From NCBI GenBank assembly GCA_029255685.2, contig CM055312.2, positions 10,006,649 to 10,070,648 of the forward strand: a DNA stretch of 64,000 nucleotides, in the 5' to 3' direction. The notes under the pieces are model-generated. The model searched no databases and had not been told where the DNA came from. It worked only from the letters and a program-made list of their open reading frames with translations. This stretch comes from Silene conica. Taxonomy: Eukaryota > Streptophyta > Magnoliopsida > Caryophyllales > Caryophyllaceae. The translations under genes and the position numbers were made by a program. Shown in pieces: positions 47,218 to 58,395 of this stretch (the first letter of the stretch is position 1; the number at the start of each line of letters is the position of its first letter).

Positions 47218-48447
47218 ATTCAGTTGTTTCTAGCACGTTGTAAATAGATGTCTATTGTATGTGCTTATTAATTTATTATGCAGCCTTCTCACAACTCAAA
47301 AGTGAGCCTATACCGGTTAGGCATTGCCCTTGAAAACTAGTACTTTGTAGATATATATATCTGTGCGACTGTACTACTACAGTATTGTGTAGCCGGCCAC
47401 AGCAAACATTTGTGTGTGTGCCGATTGTTTGTAACTGTATTGTTTGTGTTACATTTATAGAGGTCATCTTGTACTGGCTCTCTGGCAGTGATTAAATAAA
47501 TGTTTGTTCCATTGTTGTGTTAACAATTTGTCCGTCTTTGCCAATTAGATGAGACGTCAAGCCAAGCTTGCATAGCCGCAGTTGGACTAAGAAGGTACAC
47601 ACCTTTCAATATCTGTCGGTAATTTCTGCATTGTTGGTGTTCTAAGGTATTCGGTGAGTCTGTTCAAACCTTTCCTGTGAATGTGTTTTAGCATATTTTG
47701 TGAAATTCAACTAGAATCATTGGCTGTTGATTGTTCCGATTTCCAAAAGTTGGTTTAATGAATAACCTTACCATTGGATGTAGTTTATAAATTCTTGTAT
47801 GAGATGGTCTCGTGAGACCAATCAAATTAGCCATATAATTAAATGGCTCACTTTGTGAAGTCGATGCATTTTTCATCTTGGGTCATTCGGAATAGCCTTT
47901 GTGTTGCTAGCGCAAGGGTAAGGATGTGTACATCCTCCCCCTCCCCCTCTCCCTTTTACCTTGCAGTTTACGGGAATCCTGGAGGCAGTGGAGCAATGTT
48001 GTTATTTCGGTTGGTTTCACAAAGTCACAAAAACATCTTATAGAATATAGACATACTGGATATAATTTGAGTGATAGAGCTTGGTCTGATGGGAGAGTTA
48101 TCCTAAAAAAACATGTCTATTTTTGTGGAGAAAAATGCATATAAGTGGTTACAGAAGCCCCATTCGACGCTCCAATGATTTTGGAAGTGGTCCTTAGTAT
48201 TTGATGTGGATTTATTGTGTCATGTACCTGGTACCTGTTGAGCAAGTTGATTAGATTCAACTATCAGTCCTACTGTCACATATGTACCTCAAACAGCTGC
48301 CATTCAACTTGTTACCTAATGCTACAATGATGACTCTAGTTCCCATCGCCTTTTATTAAACTTATCCCCTTTCTTTCTCGAGAAACCATACAGTACCATT
48401 CCTCCTACTACCATTTTTCTCCCAATTTCACTCCTTATTCAAACTCT
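47218..48447. other. NPC 3' flank and AMT1 promoter region
   Basis: NPC-AMT1 intergenic region. A SINE-3'-like fragment lies at about 47905-48010 (GCGCAAGGGTAAGGATGTGT then ACATCC.. and GGAGCAATGTTGTTATT), without a clear target duplication. A fragment with GAGATGGTCTCGTGAGACC at about 47800 looks like a MITE remnant. The AMT1 5' UTR is probably the CT-rich stretch at about 48360-48447. Confidence 0.5.
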
Positions 48448-49845
48448 ATGGCGGTTACATGGGAAGAGAGCGTGGAAAGCTCAATAAACACCATATATCT
48501 TCTTTTCTCAGCTTATCTTGTTTTTGTTATGCAACTTGGTTTTGCTATGCTGTGTGCCGGCTCTGTGCGTGCCAAGAATGCAATGAACATATTACTTACT
48601 AATGTTGTTGATGCTGTTGTTGGAAGCATCTCGTACTACGTCTTTGGTTTTGCTTTTGCCTTTGGAACAGGTTCGGCTTCCAACCCTTTCATAGGGACCC
48701 ATTTCTTTGCACTCCATGATGTGCCTGACGGTAAGTATGACTATAGTTTCTTCCTCTACCAATGGGCCTTTGCCATTGCAGTTGCTGGAATTACCAGTGG
48801 CTCCATAGCGGAGAGAACCCAGTTCGGTGCTTACCTGATTTTTTCCTTTTTCTTATCTGGGTTCGTTTACCCCATTGCGGCCCACTGGGTGTGGTCATCG
48901 CCTGGGTGGCTTAGCCCAAACGGCAGTAATCTGTTTTTGGGATCAGGAGCCATTGACTTTGCTGGAAGTGGCGTGGTTCACCTTGTCGGTGGGATTGCTG
49001 GCCTTTGGGGCTCAATTATTGAGGGCCCACGGGTTGGTCGGTTTGATGCATTTGGGAAGCCTGTCATAATGAGAGGCCACAATGCAACTTTGGTAGTTTT
49101 AGGAACGTTTTTGCTGTGGTTTGGTTGGTTCGGGTTTAATCCTGGTTCATTTGACGAGATCGTGGTAGCATATCCGGATAGTATCGGTCAAGGTAATTGG
49201 ACCGCCATAGGGAGGACAGCAGTGACCACCACATTAGCTGGTTCAATGGCTGGAATAACCACATTGTTTGGACAACGCTTGTTAGTTGGGCACTGGGACG
49301 CCCTGGCTGTATGCAACGGTGTCCTTGGCGGGTTTGTTGCGATCACATCAGGCTGTTCTGTGGTTGAACCCTGGGCAGCCATCATATGTGGGTTCGTTGC
49401 TGCTTGGGTCTTGATTGGGCTCAACATATTGGCTGCCAGATTCCATTTTGATGACCCTTTAGAGGCGGCCCAATTGCACGGTGGATGTGGAGCTTGGGGG
49501 TTAATATTCACGGGCCTGTTCGCCAAGGAAGAGTTCATAATCCAAGCCTACGACGGAGGCAAAAGCGGCGTGTCGCGTCCATATGGTCTTCTACTCGGAG
49601 GAGGTTGGGCTTTAGTCGGAGCCCAAGTCGTCGAGCTCGTTGTCATTGTAGTGTGGGTTACAGTGACTATGGGTCCGCTATTTTATGCATTGCATACACT
49701 AAGGCTCCTGAGGATATCAATTGATGAAGAAGTTGCTGGTCTTGACATATCTAGCCATGGTGGGTACGCCTACCACGACCAGATTGAAGAAACGCGTGCG
49801 CCTCAACGATACAACGATTATTTGCTAATGAATAGCCAAACATGA
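48448..49845 (+). CDS. AMT1: High-affinity ammonium transporter, AMT1 family
   Basis: 465 residues, intronless as is usual for AMT1. About eleven hydrophobic spans. AMT signatures include the Cys-containing [18 protein letters not shown] segment, [13 protein letters not shown] with the first pore His at 178, and [12 protein letters not shown] with the second at 344. The protein moves ammonium across the plasma membrane, mainly in roots. The cytosolic tail keeps the trans-activation region ([20 protein letters not shown]), but the regulatory site that is Thr in AtAMT1;1 (T460, in DMTRHGG) reads DISSHGG here, with Ser435 in that position. The N-terminus is short relative to AtAMT1;1, as in some other AMT1 members. 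The start ATG is the first in a CT-rich leader. Confidence 0.96.
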   Translation: MAVTWEESVESSINTIYLLFSAYLVFVMQLGFAMLCAGSVRAKNAMNILLTNVVDAVVGSISYYVFGFAFAFGTGSASNPFIGTHFFALHDVPDGKYDYSFFLYQWAFAIAVAGITSGSIAERTQFGAYLIFSFFLSGFVYPIAAHWVWSSPGWLSPNGSNLFLGSGAIDFAGSGVVHLVGGIAGLWGSIIEGPRVGRFDAFGKPVIMRGHNATLVVLGTFLLWFGWFGFNPGSFDEIVVAYPDSIGQGNWTAIGRTAVTTTLAGSMAGITTLFGQRLLVGHWDALAVCNGVLGGFVAITSGCSVVEPWAAIICGFVAAWVLIGLNILAARFHFDDPLEAAQLHGGCGAWGLIFTGLFAKEEFIIQAYDGGKSGVSRPYGLLLGGGWALVGAQVVELVVIVVWVTVTMGPLFYALHTLRLLRISIDEEVAGLDISSHGGYAYHDQIEETRAPQRYNDYLLMNSQT

Positions 49846-50202
49846 TCTTTGTGAAGAAAAATGGTTAAAGTTCATTTGTTTGATTGGTTTCAATGTCTGT
49901 ATGATGTAAATATGGGTTTATCATTTATTTATGTACTTGTTCAAATGTCGAAATATAATATCGAACGGTCAATATAACGCCGCTCGGTTGATGGAAAAAA
50001 CCGTAAATCTACAGATCTCGAGGATACCAAGGTCCAAGCCACGAGGCTGCAGAACCGATCTCATTTAAGGTTTGTCGTGAAAGTGTGCCGTATTAAGGTC
50101 ATTATTCGCATTCTTGTTGCAACTTACGATCAAGAACAAAAAGGAAACCAGTGTTGGGTTACACATTGACCGGTCGAAACTCGGATTTGGTCATCTCATA
50201 CG

Positions 50203-51211
50203 TAGAGATGGCATTTCGTGCCCAGGCACGACGGCCGGCACGGTGGCCGGCACGGTCGGCACGGCATGAGCACATTCCTCGAGGTGGCACGGCACGGCAC
50301 GTAAGGACTCGGGCGCGGGCTGCGATGTGAAATCATAGAAACTTCCGTGCCCAGGCACGGCACGCACCAGGCACGGCGGGCCTGGCACGGCCGGCCCGGT
50401 GGGTGGCACGAAAATATGGCTGTTGTTTATATATATATATGTGGGATGTGGCTGGTGGGTTGTGATTGGTTGATGGGGTTTCACACGGATTGATGAGGGT
50501 GGGTTTTAGGCGGTTGATTTATTTCAACTTTTCACTTTGTTTTTCAGTTGGGAGTTTGGGGCTTTTGGAGTTTTGGGTCCCAAATTGAAATTTGGGATAA
50601 TTTACAACGTATTTTTCAGTTTTTCGGTTTTTATATTGTATTTCTATATTTTAAAGTCAAAATACATTAAAAAGAAAGTTTGAGAGTATTAAAAATACAT
50701 TAAAAAGTGAGAGTTTGAGAGTATTAAAAATACATTAAAGAGAGAGTTTGGGAGTATTAAAAATACATTAAAGAGAGAGTTTGAGAGTATTAAAACGACA
50801 TGAACAGACCAACCAAAACCCGATTCTAATTTTAATCAATTTCTTTTTAATAACAATTTCTTTTTTTCCATCGTTTCTTAATACGACAAATATAATACCA
50901 CAAATATTACGTCAGTTAGTCTCTCTTTAATAAATCGTATACATTAAAAATACAATAAAACAAGTGAACAAGTAAAAAAAAATTGTTTCTTTTAAAAAAA
51001 AGGTAGCACGCGGGCCGGCCCATGGGCCAGGCACGGCACGGCACGAAAATCCTCCGTGCCATGGGCGGGCCGCGACTCGGTTTTCAGTCACCGGGCCAGG
51101 CACGGCACGACACGGTGGGCCAAAAAGCACGGCACGAACGGGCCATTTTATAGGGTCCGGCACGGTGGGCCGGCACGCGGGCCGGCCCAGCACGGCCCAC
51201 TGCCAACTCTA
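50203..51211. mobile_element. Non-autonomous hAT with GC-rich GGCACGGC arrays
   Basis: 1009 bp; ends TAGAGATGGCA and TGCCAACTCTA, flanked by a perfect 8-bp duplication CTCATACG (50195-50202 and 51212-51219). About 200 bp at each end is made of GGCACGGC / GGGCCGGC variants in both orientations, very GC-rich against the local background. The interior (about 50600-50780) has a tandem TTTGAGAGTATTAAAAATAC type repeat. No transposase. Confidence 0.94.
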
Positions 51212-51219
51212 CTCATACG

Positions 51220-51873
51220 CTTGGGTTACATTTACTCGATGGTAGGTTCGTAGGAAATTTAGGCATTACTTCCACCACTTATGAGACGTTCTCATGATAA
51301 AACCAATTATTTTTTTTTAAAAGAAAAGTAAATAAATTATATTCCATATACCTAATCGAAGATTACGATTGCGAAATCAGTGGGATGGTATATGGAATGA
51401 AATCAATTATAGAATATGAATGGAATATTCCATATTTCATCACTATAAAAGTTGAAGTACAATTTAATAGGAGTAACTAATTCTCTAATACGAGAAGAAA
51501 TATGACAATCATTATTACTATAAAAGCAAAATGTCAAATTGCATACGTGGCGCAGTATAGTTTCAGCGTTCACTCTTTCTCGCACTCACATTCACCCTCA
51601 AAAAATAATGTTTCGTAGACCAATCAGAAGCTCTAATTTATGCCACGTCATATATTCCATAATATTTTATTCCAAATCAAATATTCCATAAATAAATATT
51701 CCCTACCAATCAAAATCAAAATTAAGAAATAGATAACTAGAAACAATCAGATTACAACCAATCAGATTATATTCCATAAGTATTCAACGTTTACCATATT
51801 TATATCGAAATCAAAATCATTAAGATATACAACCAATCGGATTATAACCATTCAGATTATAAATTAAATCAAA
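51220..51873. other. AT-rich spacer
   Basis: No gene. Repeated words AACCAATCAGATTATA and TATTCCATA occur several times in loose array (about 51640-51870). Confidence 0.5.
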
Positions 51874-54800
51874 TCTATCTATCTATCTATATTATTAAAG
51901 GAGGCTTTTTTCGCGCAACTTGATTGGTTGAAGAATATAATAAGGGTTTCAAAATAAAAATAAGAAAAGATAAAATTTATGAAATATTTCGAGAATCTCA
52001 ACCTTTGTACATCACTTAAGATTTATCCTAAATTAAATAGTCTCCTATGCAAACACATGAATATAACATATAACAAAGATTCACAAGGTAGTAGTCTGCT
52101 AGCCATAATGCAATAAGCATTATGCTATAAATACATGGTGTTTGTATCTCCGTTTTTAGAAACACTTTCGAGTCTCCAACTTTTTGAAACTAAATAGAAT
52201 AGATTTAAAATTTATAGTAGAATTTGGAGGTATACAAATTGAAATAATACTTGAGTTATATCATTATTTATAGATTGATACGTACGTACTTATAAGTTGC
52301 TTGCACCAAACATTACATATTTTATTTTTGTTATTCACTACATATTTTATTTTCGTTATTTGTTAGTCTGCTTTTAAATTTGTTACGTTCAGTTGTATTA
52401 ATTTTAATTTTTTGTTTTGTTCTTCATATAATTCTTGATATTGTTTTTATGAATCTAATCTAACTGATTTTCTTTCTTCTCCTGTCAGATTAGAAAAATA
52501 TGGTCAATCCATGATCCTTTTATTCATCAGTATTGCTCAAACATTTTACTTAAGGTGAAAATATGTTATTCAATGTTAAGTTTTTTTTTGTTATCTTCGC
52601 ATCCCATCGGAAATTTTTCTTTATTAGTTCTAACAGCATTCCGTTTTATTTTTTTTTGTTATGAAATTTGTTTCTCCTTCTTATAAAAGATGTGGATATC
52701 AGAATCATTAACATCGATCTCCATTTAGATGGAGATTCATGACAATAATGAGGCACACATTACATTCTTAAATTATAAGAGAACTGCGATTGTATGCCTA
52801 AAACATGCAACCTTTATCAGCTGAGCCTGAATTTACGATCACGGAAGTAAATTTTGGATGATTGTTAAAGGCCATGACTACAAATGACCAGGAGGAACCT
52901 CCATGCTACGTTTATTCATGTTTTCATTTATACCATTGGCCATAAAATTGTACACATACAAACATAAATTGTAGACGTGATTTCTAAAATATCAAATTCA
53001 GTTTTAGCAAATAGCCAACATGCACAAATAATGGACTATTTGATTTGATTGTTATAAAAAAAGACAACTTTTTTTGGATTTTTTAAAATATATATATAAA
53101 AATGACATATAATCTTAGAAAAGAAATTAACTATGCATTACGGATATTGATATAAAATAATATAGTTTTATTAACTGTGAAAATTTAAGGCAAGAACTAA
53201 ATAATATTAATTATTGACTTCTTAAGCCGAACGCAAAAAGTTATGCGGTGGACGAATATATTCAAAGATCGTGTAATTTATATTATATATATCATAGCCG
53301 GCAATTTAAAACCTTATCTCCTCCGTTCCCTTTCAACAAAAAAGTTTCAAGATTATATGAGAATTAAATAAAAGAGTTAAGACTTAGTCTTTCTGTTCCG
53401 GTCAATAGTATACACTTACTTTATTTCCCCCTTCACAAAAAAAGTAGGTGTAAACTATTTATTAAGATAAGTGGAGTGCTACTTAATTTTCAACTCTATG
53501 TTAATCTAATTTAGGTGCTATAGTAGGACAAATTTAGAAGGATTTTTAATTTTGGAGTCGGCTACGATGATTATAATGCTTCCAATGATCCTTACTACGG
53601 AGTAGTAATCATGGTCTAATTCTAATTCTTACTAATACAAAAATATAAACAACTAAATGATTAACTCAGAGTAGAAATAGAACTTTAATTTAATTAGAAG
53701 CAAATAAAGATCATGTGCATTAAGAAATTAGAAACCTATTTCAAGTGGTTTCTCATATTGCATATCTTCTTTATTTTTATATAGTACAAGTACAACAATG
53801 ATCAACTTGATTAATAAAAGCAATCAAATATGATCAGCAAGTTAAGGTGTAAACCTAAGTGTATTACAAGTGTATTTAGAGCCTGTTTTTTAAAATTGTC
53901 CCTTAACGTGCTACAAATACTGATATAATACTTACTTTTACATAGTAATTCATTTCTGACCGTTTGTGATATATATTAAATTTCAAGTTTTGAATCTCAC
54001 GAAAAATATGATATTTCAAGTAGGAAGTGCACAGTCAAATGTTGATGAAATCCGACAATTTTCAGAGTGGATTCTCGAAGTTGGGGATGGATTAGCAGGT
54101 GGGTCAAATGATGGAGTAGCTAGCATTGAGTTACCAGAAGATATACTTATACAGCCTGGTGTAGATCCAATATCTACTATTGTAGATAGCACGTATCCAT
54201 CTTTAAAAGATCACTTAGGTGACCCTCTGTACTTCACTGAAAGAGTTGTACTAACACCTACTCACGATGTTGTCGAGGAGGTAAACGACTATGTCTTGGA
54301 TCAAATTCAAAAGGAAGAAAAAGTTTACTTAAGCTCTGATGAAATAAGCAAGGAAGAGACGAATTGCGGGGTCAGAGAACTTTATTCTACTGAGTTTCTT
54401 AACTCAATCAGATGTTCCGTTTACCCAATCACTGCTTAAAACTGAAAGTTGGAGTTATATTGATTGTTTAAGAAACATTGACCAAGCAAATGGGTTGTGC
54501 AATGGCACCCGAAGGGAGGTAAAACAACTAGGAAATCGCGTTATTAGTGCAACCATTATTTCTGGCAGTCATATCGGAAGCAATGTCTATATTCCCCGCA
54601 TCACCTTGACTCCTACCGATCAGACCAGGTTCCCAATTAAGTTTGAAAGAAGACAATTTCCTTTAGCAGTTTGCTTTGCTATGACTATTAACAAAAGTCA
54701 GGGTCAATCTCTATCCCGTGTTGGACTTTATCTTCTTTGACCAGTCTTTACCCATGACCAATTGTACGTTGCTATATCTAGGGTTACAAGTAAGAAAAGG

Positions 54801-55317
54801 TCTAAAAGTGCTACTTCTTGATGAATAAGGAGGAATGACTAATACAACAACGAATGTTGTTTACAAGGAGATTTTCGAGAAACTGTAATTTTTGTCTTAG
54901 AATTTTAAATTTAATACACCCATTTAATTTAGATTTCTACCTGATTAGTTATTTTCTTCATCCTATTTGTCCGTCAACTTAAATTCTTTCACCAATTCAT
55001 CACAAGACAATAACTTTACAAATTACTCATTATTAATTGTTTAATCTTTTTTTAATCGTTTATTGGTTTTTCATTTCCCTTATTCATTCCTGTTATCACA
55101 ATTAATCCAAATATTTTCATCATTGCTAACAGATATTCGAAAATTAGTGCACCAGGAAATTCACATTTTGATCGAACATATATTATACGCAAAACAGCCC
55201 TGTTAAAAATGAATTTGTTCGAATAAATAGAATTGCTATATAATGAAATGAATTTACCTTTGTCATCTTTAAAAGCAAGTGTACACAACCCCGTGATTTT
55301 TCACGGGTATTACACTA
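51874..55317 (+). mobile_element. Helitron (non-autonomous, with Pif1 helicase remnant)
   Basis: The 5' end TCTATCTATCTATCTATATT (after A at 51873) is followed by AAAGGAGGC. The 3' end has hairpin CCCGTGATTTTTCACGGG (about 55290-55307), a short spacer, then CTAG at 55314-55317, followed by T. Ends and A|T insertion context are those of Helitrons. The body carries the C-terminal part of the Helitron Pif1-type helicase but no Rep endonuclease. About 3.44 kb. Confidence 0.85.
53966..54830 (+). pseudogene. Helitron Pif1-like helicase, C-terminal fragment, frameshifted
   Basis: The first block (53966-54439) has EIRQFSEWILEVGDG, LTPTHDVVEEVNDY and YLSSDE, the C-terminal helicase region of plant Helitron RepHel proteins. 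It should continue beyond ELYSTEFLNSIR but shifts frame near 54415. The second block (54495-54740) has VKQLGNRVISATIISG and TINKSQGQSLSRVGLYL. A last shift precedes LYVAISRVTSKK (about 54755-54800). The Walker A half is absent. The intact enzyme unwinds DNA during rolling-circle transposition. Confidence 0.88.
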
Positions 55318-56380
55318 GTTATCTTCTTAAACTTTATTAATATACCTAAAATAATTGACCAAAAGTTAATATGCAAAATCTACTCCTCAAAATAACGCAA
55401 TTACTCCCTCCATTTTTTTTATATCACCCCATTTCTTTATACACGTTTGCCAATACTCATTTTGTTTCGATTATATCTTTAGCTACATACTACTAAAATT
55501 TATAAAATTTTGATATTCTTAATCCTCTTATCAAGACAAATTAAAAAAGATCTCACATGAATATACTTCCGTGAACGGATTGAGAGAAAATCGACGTTGA
55601 ATACTCGACTGTGAATAGTGCCAAAAAGGGGAATGGGGTGATACAAAAAAAATGGAGGGAGTAGTTCTTAAAGAAACCTACAAAAATCAGTACAAATTTC
55701 ACTTCCAACTTTAGCCTCCATCTGCATTACTCATATGAATAAATTCCAATTTCTAAAAGTTTCTAATAATAAAAAATAATAAAAGGAGATTAATTCAAGC
55801 TTAGCTTTGCTTTTATTATGTTGATTTATGATTGACAATGACATTTTGTGGCAATAGAAGTTGATATTCTACTTTGTTTATCGGTATTATGATATTCATC
55901 TTTGTGAGTCTGATTTTGATAAGCAGATGAGAGCTATTTGTTGCTACACTCATGTTTTTCACAGCATTTTTATTCTTCGTGTTTAAAAAGTATTTCACTT
56001 AAATTATTTTCTTATGTTTGTTTTATGTAGCGGAACATTTTTTTGTTCTCTTAATGTTACGTATTTTGTTACATATTTTAACTCTATTAATTATATTGTT
56101 AGATGATTTTAAATTGTAAGATAATCCATTTTGTTAAAGGTAAGTTATCCAACTTTTAAATTATTATTTTTATCAACCGAGTCTTATAACCATTTGTCTT
56201 ACATGGTTACACTCATTTTAAGCATACGTACTAATTTTATATCAAGTCTTACTCATCTATGGTTAATAATTCAAAATTAATTAAAACGTAAATCATTATA
56301 TCTTAGTTATAATCCTATAACTATATAAATTCATTTAAATTTTAAAAGTAGTCCCGTGAATTTCACGGGTTTAAACCTAG
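55318..56380 (+). mobile_element. Helitron-like segment ending in a second 3' terminus
   Basis: A second hairpin CCCGTGAATTTCACGGG (about 56353-56369) with CTAG at 56377-56380 and following T, of the same family as the end at 55317. No separate 5' end is visible between them, so this may be an extension of the 51874 Helitron (end bypass) or a neighbouring element. Confidence 0.5.
55402..55663. mobile_element. Stowaway MITE
   Basis: 262 bp, ends TACTCCCTCCATTTTTTTTA and AAAAAAAATGGAGGGAGTA with TA at each edge, near-perfect inverted repeats continuing through ATATCACCCCATT / AATGGGGTGATAC. Confidence 0.9.
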
Positions 56381-56513
56381 TTTTTTAATAAAACTAAAGC
56401 ATTTACGGGTAATATCAAGACATGTTTTAAGAAAAAAGATTTCAACATAAAAAAAAAACATCTAAATGTCGGAAAATACGGGGAAAGCTACGCTTTAGAG
56501 ACGGCAATAAAGC

Positions 56514-56779
56514 ATCAATATATATACTTAAAAGAGGAATTTTTAGAGCGATTTCATTGGCTTAAGTGTTGTGAATTATTTAAGTTATAAAATATTGAAA
56601 TAAGATAAATATATTAGTACATAATAATAATAATTAAAAGAAATATATCAATATATATACTTAAAAGAGGAACTTTTAGAGCGATTTCATTGGTTTAAGT
56701 GTTGTGAATTATTTAAGTTATAAAATATTGAAATAAGATAAATATATTAGTACATAATAATAATAATTAAAAGAAATAT
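56514..56779 (+). repeat. 133-bp tandem duplication (Helitron 5'-end-like)
   Basis: Two almost identical copies (56514-56646 and 56647-56779) starting ATCAATATATATACTTAAAA then GAGGAA. The start word (TC, AT-rich, then GAGGAA) resembles a Helitron 5' end after A, so this may be a doubled terminus. Confidence 0.85.
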
Positions 56780-57030
56780 ATAACAAGATAAATATTCTAA
56801 ACAACTTATTTTTTATTATTTGTATCAAATTGCGATAAAAGATAAAAAAAATGCTAATTTAATTTGTAAAGGGTATTTTATTAGGAGTGAAATACTTTGG
56901 AATCTCTAAATCTCTCACTAATACTATAAATACGGAATTTAATCTCACTTTTAAAGACCATTACCAACCGACAGACAGTTTAATCTCATTTTTGTCTTTA
57001 TTATGAGCTTGATAATTGATAATTATGTTG

Positions 57031-57316
57031 TACTCCCTCCTATTCATTTAAAATGTCCCATTGTCCATTTCGGTCTATTCAGGATAATGTTCCATTGTTC
57101 TTTTTTGGTAAGTTTTTTTCCATTCTTTTACCATTCTACCCTTACTATTTATCACTTATTACTCACCCACCCACCCATCATACTTACTTTACACAAAATA
57201 AAACACCCTCTCTCCAATCAACCTATCCCTATACAACCAAAATAATAAACAACTAATAAACCATAAAATTTGTCCTTCTTACACAATGGGACATTTTAAA
57301 TGAATAGGAGGGAGTA
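57031..57316. mobile_element. Stowaway MITE
   Basis: 286 bp. TACTCCCTCCTATTCATTTA at the left and TAAATGAATAGGAGGGAGTA at the right are perfect inverted repeats that continue through AAATGTCCCATTG, with TA target bases at each edge. Confidence 0.95.
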
Positions 57317-58395
57317 TAATTTTACTAACTACTCCATATAAACTTTGTTTTGCCATTTTTTTATGTGGCGATGAGGAATGATGTTATTTTATGAATTGTA
57401 TTGTTATTGTTTAATTTAATTAACCAATTTTTTTCCTTGACACATGAGTGTATACGTACTGGCCGGTATTGCTAGACCAATTGAAACACATTTATCAAAT
57501 ATCAAGGTAATTGATTTTTTTGTGATGTTTTCGTTTTCTAACTTCTGACCTTTTATTGCATACTTTTGCAAATATATAGTTTATTTTCTTATAATTTATT
57601 GTTGTTAATAATTATAATTTGATTAGTTTTAATTAGATTCATGGCTTAGGAGACGTGGTCTGAAATTTTTCTGGTTGAAAGTTTGAAAGGGAGTTCTTCA
57701 TGGTTGATTAGCTGAATTCCTAATATTGATAGTAATATTAGAATCCGAGTTTGATTTGTTTTTGGCATGAGATTTCTTCCGATTAACTTTTTAGTGTATA
57801 ATTTCTAAAAATAGGATATATAGTTGGTTTTGATATTTGATGTTTTTGGAAGCTGGAAGGTTGATTAGAGGGTCGGATCCGGGAATTGAAGGTTGACCAG
57901 TTATAAATTTACATCAGATAGATGATTATTAAGTGGAGGTAAATAGTCAGGCAAAAAAATAATACGACGTTTTTGTTTCAATTTCACACTAAATCAAATG
58001 AATAGAGGTTGGTAAAATAATACGACGTTTTTGTTTCAATTTCACGAGTAATAGATGATTATTAAGTGGAGGTAAATAGTCAGGCAAAAAAAAGAAGCAT
58101 TTTCTCAATGTGAAAGTCGTGATAAATATTGTAAAGATACTGTTGTGGTATGACCCGCTTGAATTCTAGTATGGAAGAAAATAGAAAAATAGGGGCTAAA
58201 TTTCCAACAATTCGCTTTAACACCCGCGGTTTCTAGGGTTTAAATTTCCCCCAATTTCTCCCCCAAAATCCCAAATCGAAAATCTCTGGATTTGCTCAAA
58301 ATCCGCAATTAAAACTCCTCACTCTCACTCTCACTCTCACTCTCATTCTCACTCTCACTCAATCTCTCGAATTGAATCCCCAGTTATTCAATTAA
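57317..58395. other. Upstream region of the RRM/CCCH gene
   Basis: Contains interleaved duplications: a 40-bp block AGATGATTATTAAGTGGAGG.. at 57920 and 58053, and AATAATACGACGTTTTTGTT.. at about 57959 and 58016. Close to the ATG there is a (CACTCT)n tract at about 58318-58362, probably in the 5' UTR. Confidence 0.65.
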
